A stretch of 64,000 nt of DNA from Methylocella tundrae (GTDB lineage Bacteria > Pseudomonadota > Alphaproteobacteria > Rhizobiales > Beijerinckiaceae), in NCBI RefSeq assembly GCF_901905185.1, contig NZ_CABFMQ020000074.1, positions 35,918 through 99,917 on the forward strand, written 5' to 3'. The notes below the pieces were generated by a model. That model searched no databases, was not told where the DNA came from, and was given only the letters and a program-made list of their open reading frames with translations. Below, piece by piece: positions 61,899 to 64,000 of the stretch. The translations under genes and the position numbers were made by a program. How positions within the stretch are numbered: position 1 is the stretch's first letter; each line of letters opens with the position of its first letter.

Positions 61899-62844
61899 GT
61901 GGTTAGTAGAATCAACAGATTGTCCGCGCGCGCGATCGCGACTCTGACGAAGCCCGGCCGCGATGCCGATCGCCAGCGGCGCGAACAGGACGAGACCGAT
62001 TCCGCGCAGCGTTTTCGCGAGCGTGGGGCGGCGCGTAAGCTTTGGACCAAGGCCGCGCCGATCGCCGGCACGCCTGGCGAAGCCTATCTGCCGCCCGGCG
62101 CGGGGCTGCGGTTGCACGCCAACGCGCCGCTATGGGATCCGCCCGAAGAACCAAAGCGGCCAGATCATTCATTCCGGCCCGGCGCTGATCGCGGCCATCG
62201 AAGGCCCTGACGGCCGGGTCTGCGGACATGGATCGATCTCGGCCGGCCCAAGGGCAAAGTGCTGATCGCACGTCCTGAGACTGGCGAGATCCTGCCGGCA
62301 AAAAAAGCGTGAGGCTCGATCAAGGGCGGCGCGATCCTTTTGGTCAAGGGCGGCGACGGCTCGGACTTTCCTGGCGATTGCAAACCCCTGCGCCGTCTCT
62401 TCCTCGGCGAGAGAATCGAGACGGTGTTGTCGGTTTTTCTCGCCATGCGTGATGCCGATGATTTCTTGCTCGATGGCGCAGAGTTTCGGGCGGCGGTCGA
62501 CCTCGGCAATCTATGCGGGCCGACGGCCGGACGCGTACCCCATCCGACCTTAAAAAAGGCCGATCACAACGCCGTCGAGCGGCGGCTGTTCGTCCCGAAT
62601 AACGAGCCGAAAGATGATCCTGCTTTTCCGTTGATCCCGATCGCGCGCAGTATCGAGGATCTGTGTTTGCTGGGCGACGGCGACAGCGCCCTTCTTCACG
62701 CGCATGGCCTATGAGCGGGGGGCCAAGGGCTTTTCACGCGCCTACCCGTGGCTCGTCATTCGACTGTTCATGGCGACGTCCGGACACGACTTCAACGACA
62801 TGAGGCTCGCGTCGCTTCGAACCGCCGCGGAGGCCTGCGCCTGA
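61899..62844 (+). pseudogene. Degraded Toprim/primase-like gene of a mobile element
   Basis: Fragments in several frames join into one protein. RERGAARKLWTKAAPIAGTP and LWDPPEEPKRP come first, then PALIAAIEGPDGRVCG, IDLGRPKGKVLIARPETGE and SIKGGAILLVKGG. The Toprim-like LFLGERIETVLSVF follows (a Gly-to-Arg change in the usual GEGIET), then PNNEPKDD, LLGDGDS and finally FFTRMAYERGAKGFSRAY to a TGA at 62842. At least three frameshifts and one internal stop are needed. This is the DUF7146/Toprim_3-type protein often carried by integrative elements and phages. Inactive. It lies 143 bases from tRNA-Ser. Confidence 0.75.
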
Positions 62845-62894
62845 ATGGCCGATCCGAATGATATCAGCCACATCTCAAGGCGGTCGAGGATCGG

Positions 62895-63013
62895 CCGAAG
62901 ATCGAGCAACAAAGCTTTGGCCATGCATGCCAGCCTCCTTCGCCAGCACGCAGCTTGAATCAGAAAGCAGCCGATTCGGGAATCCCAACGATTCATTCAG
63001 ATGGGAAAATGCT
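62895..63013 (-). mobile_element. Terminal fragment of an IS630-like element
   Basis: On the minus strand, about 90 bases of IS terminal sequence (AGCATTTTCCCATCTGAAT from 63013) lead to an ATG at 62924 followed by MAKALLLDLR, the usual N-terminus of IS630-type transposases. The match stops at about 62895, so only the left end and ten codons survive. The next element begins at its outer edge. Confidence 0.55.
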
Positions 63014-63088
63014 CTAGGTCATAGACCCATTATCGGGATTCCCGAATCGGCTGTGGCGTGATTCAACCTTCGGATCATGGAGGCTGAG

Positions 63089-63454
63089 ATGGCGCGGTTT
63101 GATTTGACGGATTTCGAATGGTCGGTGATTGAGCCGTTGTTGCCGAACAAGCCGCGGGGTGTTCCGCGCGTCGATGATCGTCGCGTCTTGAACGGTATCT
63201 TCTGGCGCTTGCGGACTGGCGCGCCCTGGGCGGACATTCCGCGGCGCTACGGTCCGCACACAACCTGCGTCAACCGCTTCAACCGGTGGCGCAAGGCTGG
63301 TGTCTGGAACCGCATTCTCAAAGGCGTGTCAAAGGCTTATGACGGCGATATCCAAATGATCGACTCATCCTCGATCCGCGTCCATCAGCACGCCGCCAAT
63401 ACCCAAAAAAAGTCGACGGATCCCATTGCATGGGTCGCTCGCGGGGCGGCCTGA
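63089..63454 (+). CDS. IS5-family transposase, first frame (OrfA)
   Basis: 121 residues from the ATG at 63089 (MARFDLTDFEWSVIEPLLP), which has GGAGG ten bases upstream. Typical OrfA: DUF4096-like helix-turn-helix (RRVLNGIFWRLRTGAPWADIP), then QMIDSSSIRVHQHAA with the first catalytic Asp. The conserved reading leaves this frame at the A7 tract at 63405-63411 by a -1 shift into OrfB; staying in frame gives a short tail to 63454. Confidence 0.87.
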   Translation: MARFDLTDFEWSVIEPLLPNKPRGVPRVDDRRVLNGIFWRLRTGAPWADIPRRYGPHTTCVNRFNRWRKAGVWNRILKGVSKAYDGDIQMIDSSSIRVHQHAANTQKKSTDPIAWVARGAA

Positions 63455-63858
63455 CAACGAAAATTCACGCGCTTGTCGACGCGGAAGGTCTGCCAATCGA
63501 CCTGAAGCTGACCGAAGGTCAGGCGCATGACGGGCGCAGCGCAGCCGACATGCTGGAGGCTTTGGCCGACGGGCAAATTCTTCTGGCCGACCGCGCCTAT
63601 GACAGCGACGCGCTGCGCCAGAGCCTCGACGCTCGCGGCGCATGGGCCAACATCAAGCCCATGCCAAACCGCAAGAACGTTCCGGCGTTCAGCTCTTACC
63701 TTTATCGCTACAGGAACCTCGTCGAGCGTTTCTTCAACAAGATCAAGCACTACCGCGGCGTCGCCACGCGCTACGACAAACGAGCCGACAATTTCCTCGC
63801 CGGAGTCAAGCTCGCCTCAATACGCATCTGGTTGCGCCATAATGAGTCGATGACCTAG
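63430..63858 (+). CDS. IS5-family transposase, second frame (OrfB)
   Basis: 142 residues if started at the ATG at 63430, but it is probably made as the C-terminal part of a -1 frameshift fusion with OrfA. GRSRGGLTTKIHALVDAEG, then LLADRAYDSDALRQSL with the second Asp, and YLYRYRNLVERFFNKIKHYR with the catalytic Glu, then VATRYDKRADNFLAGV. The stop codon falls in the right terminal repeat. Confidence 0.87.
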   Translation: MGRSRGGLTTKIHALVDAEGLPIDLKLTEGQAHDGRSAADMLEALADGQILLADRAYDSDALRQSLDARGAWANIKPMPNRKNVPAFSSYLYRYRNLVERFFNKIKHYRGVATRYDKRADNFLAGVKLASIRIWLRHNESMT

Positions 63859-63860
63859 CA

Positions 63861-64000
63861 CTACTTTGGCACTTTTGGTTCGACGGCGTCGGCGATGAGT
63901 TTCTCACAGTGGGGGCATCGTCTGGGTGGAGGCCGTGCGAAGAGGTCGAGAATGGCTTGTCTGATGGCCGGCAGGCTCGGTTGTGGCGGCGGTCCCCCGA
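63861..64000 (-). CDS. C-terminal end of an unidentified protein (cut by window end)
   Basis: An open minus-strand frame enters at 64000 and stops at the TAG complementary to 63861-63863, giving at least 46 residues ending LIADAVEPKVPK. It holds a CPHC motif after an Arg/Pro-rich stretch, possibly a zinc knuckle. Its end directly abuts the IS element, so it may be part of another mobile element. I do not recognise it. Confidence 0.35.
   Translation of the reverse strand, partial: GGPPPQPSLPAIRQAILDLFARPPPRRCPHCEKLIADAVEPKVPK

Larger units (their letters stand above)
63014..63858 (+). mobile_element. IS5-family (IS427-type) insertion sequence, apparently complete
   Basis: 845 bases bounded by near-perfect terminal inverted repeats: CTAGGTCATAGACCCATTAT at 63014-63033 and its imperfect complement at 63839-63858 (18 of 20 matching). 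Holds two overlapping transposase frames joined by an A7 slippery tract (63405-63411). The second frame's TAG stop is the last three bases of the right repeat. All three catalytic acidic regions are present, so it may still be active. No target duplication longer than the CTAG/TA core can be defined. Confidence 0.85.

Overview
The window reads as chromosome of a GC-rich alphaproteobacterium of the order Hyphomicrobiales (Rhizobiales). The gene families and gene orders (recG / sdhE / mfd, pepA / lptG / lptD / surA / pdxA / rsmA, fabA-fabB-fabI, divergent phaR and phaAB, a GAAC-N7-GAAC SOS box) are typical of that group. The closest feel is a Beijerinckiaceae/Methylocystaceae-type genome, but that family placement is inference. 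Most of the window is housekeeping DNA with high coding density.

Layout. 1-4.3 kb: end of clpB, gyrB, msrB. 4.4-5.7 kb: an AT-rich, probably acquired DUF3883 gene (candidate PD-(D/E)XK nuclease) and a small orphan. 6-8.9 kb: esterase, methyltransferase, glyoxalase II, DUF985 cupin. 9-12.3 kb: polyhydroxybutyrate block (phaR divergent from phaA-phaB). 12.3-14.3 kb: thiC with a TPP riboswitch. 14.6-17.6 kb: an autotransporter, then a DUF2165 membrane protein paired with a probably Tat-exported deaminase. 17.6-28 kb: RNA modification genes, uvrA, dctA, ssb with its SOS box, gyrA. 28-34 kb: ion channel, hspQ, NAD(P)HX repair enzyme, an OpgC-like acyltransferase overlapping an SGNH hydrolase, and an FNT channel. 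34-41 kb (minus strand): outer-membrane biogenesis operon lptG-lptD-surA-pdxA-rsmA, with lptF missing from its usual place. 41-47.4 kb: pepA, holC, methyltransferase, MFS transporter, recG.

47.5-49.7 kb is an insertion-scarred patch between recG and sdhE. It holds an IS5-type transposase relic, an Omp25-like porin with a perfect 23-bp palindrome in its leader, an IS3 transposase scrap and a small gene that may be frameshifted. 49.8-55 kb: sdhE, mfd, an A-type Fe-S carrier, a HAD phosphatase. 55-61.5 kb: a Tim44-like protein and the unsaturated fatty acid genes fabA, fabB and fabI, with a minus-strand acyltransferase-SGNH gene lodged between fabA and fabB. 61.67 kb: tRNA-Ser(CGA), which marks the left edge of a decayed mobile region running to the window end. 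That region holds a broken Toprim/primase-like gene, an IS630 end fragment and an apparently intact IS5/IS427-type element that uses a -1 frameshift.

Three near-identical ~110-bp intergenic repeats (8.9, 24.8 and 54.2 kb), each able to fold into two hairpins, form a repeat family; in two copies the terminal CTAG supplies the stop codon of the adjacent gene. No complete multi-gene defence system or CRISPR array is visible. The best candidates for new biology are the DUF3883 protein, the exported deaminase with its membrane partner, the autotransporter passenger and the repeat family.
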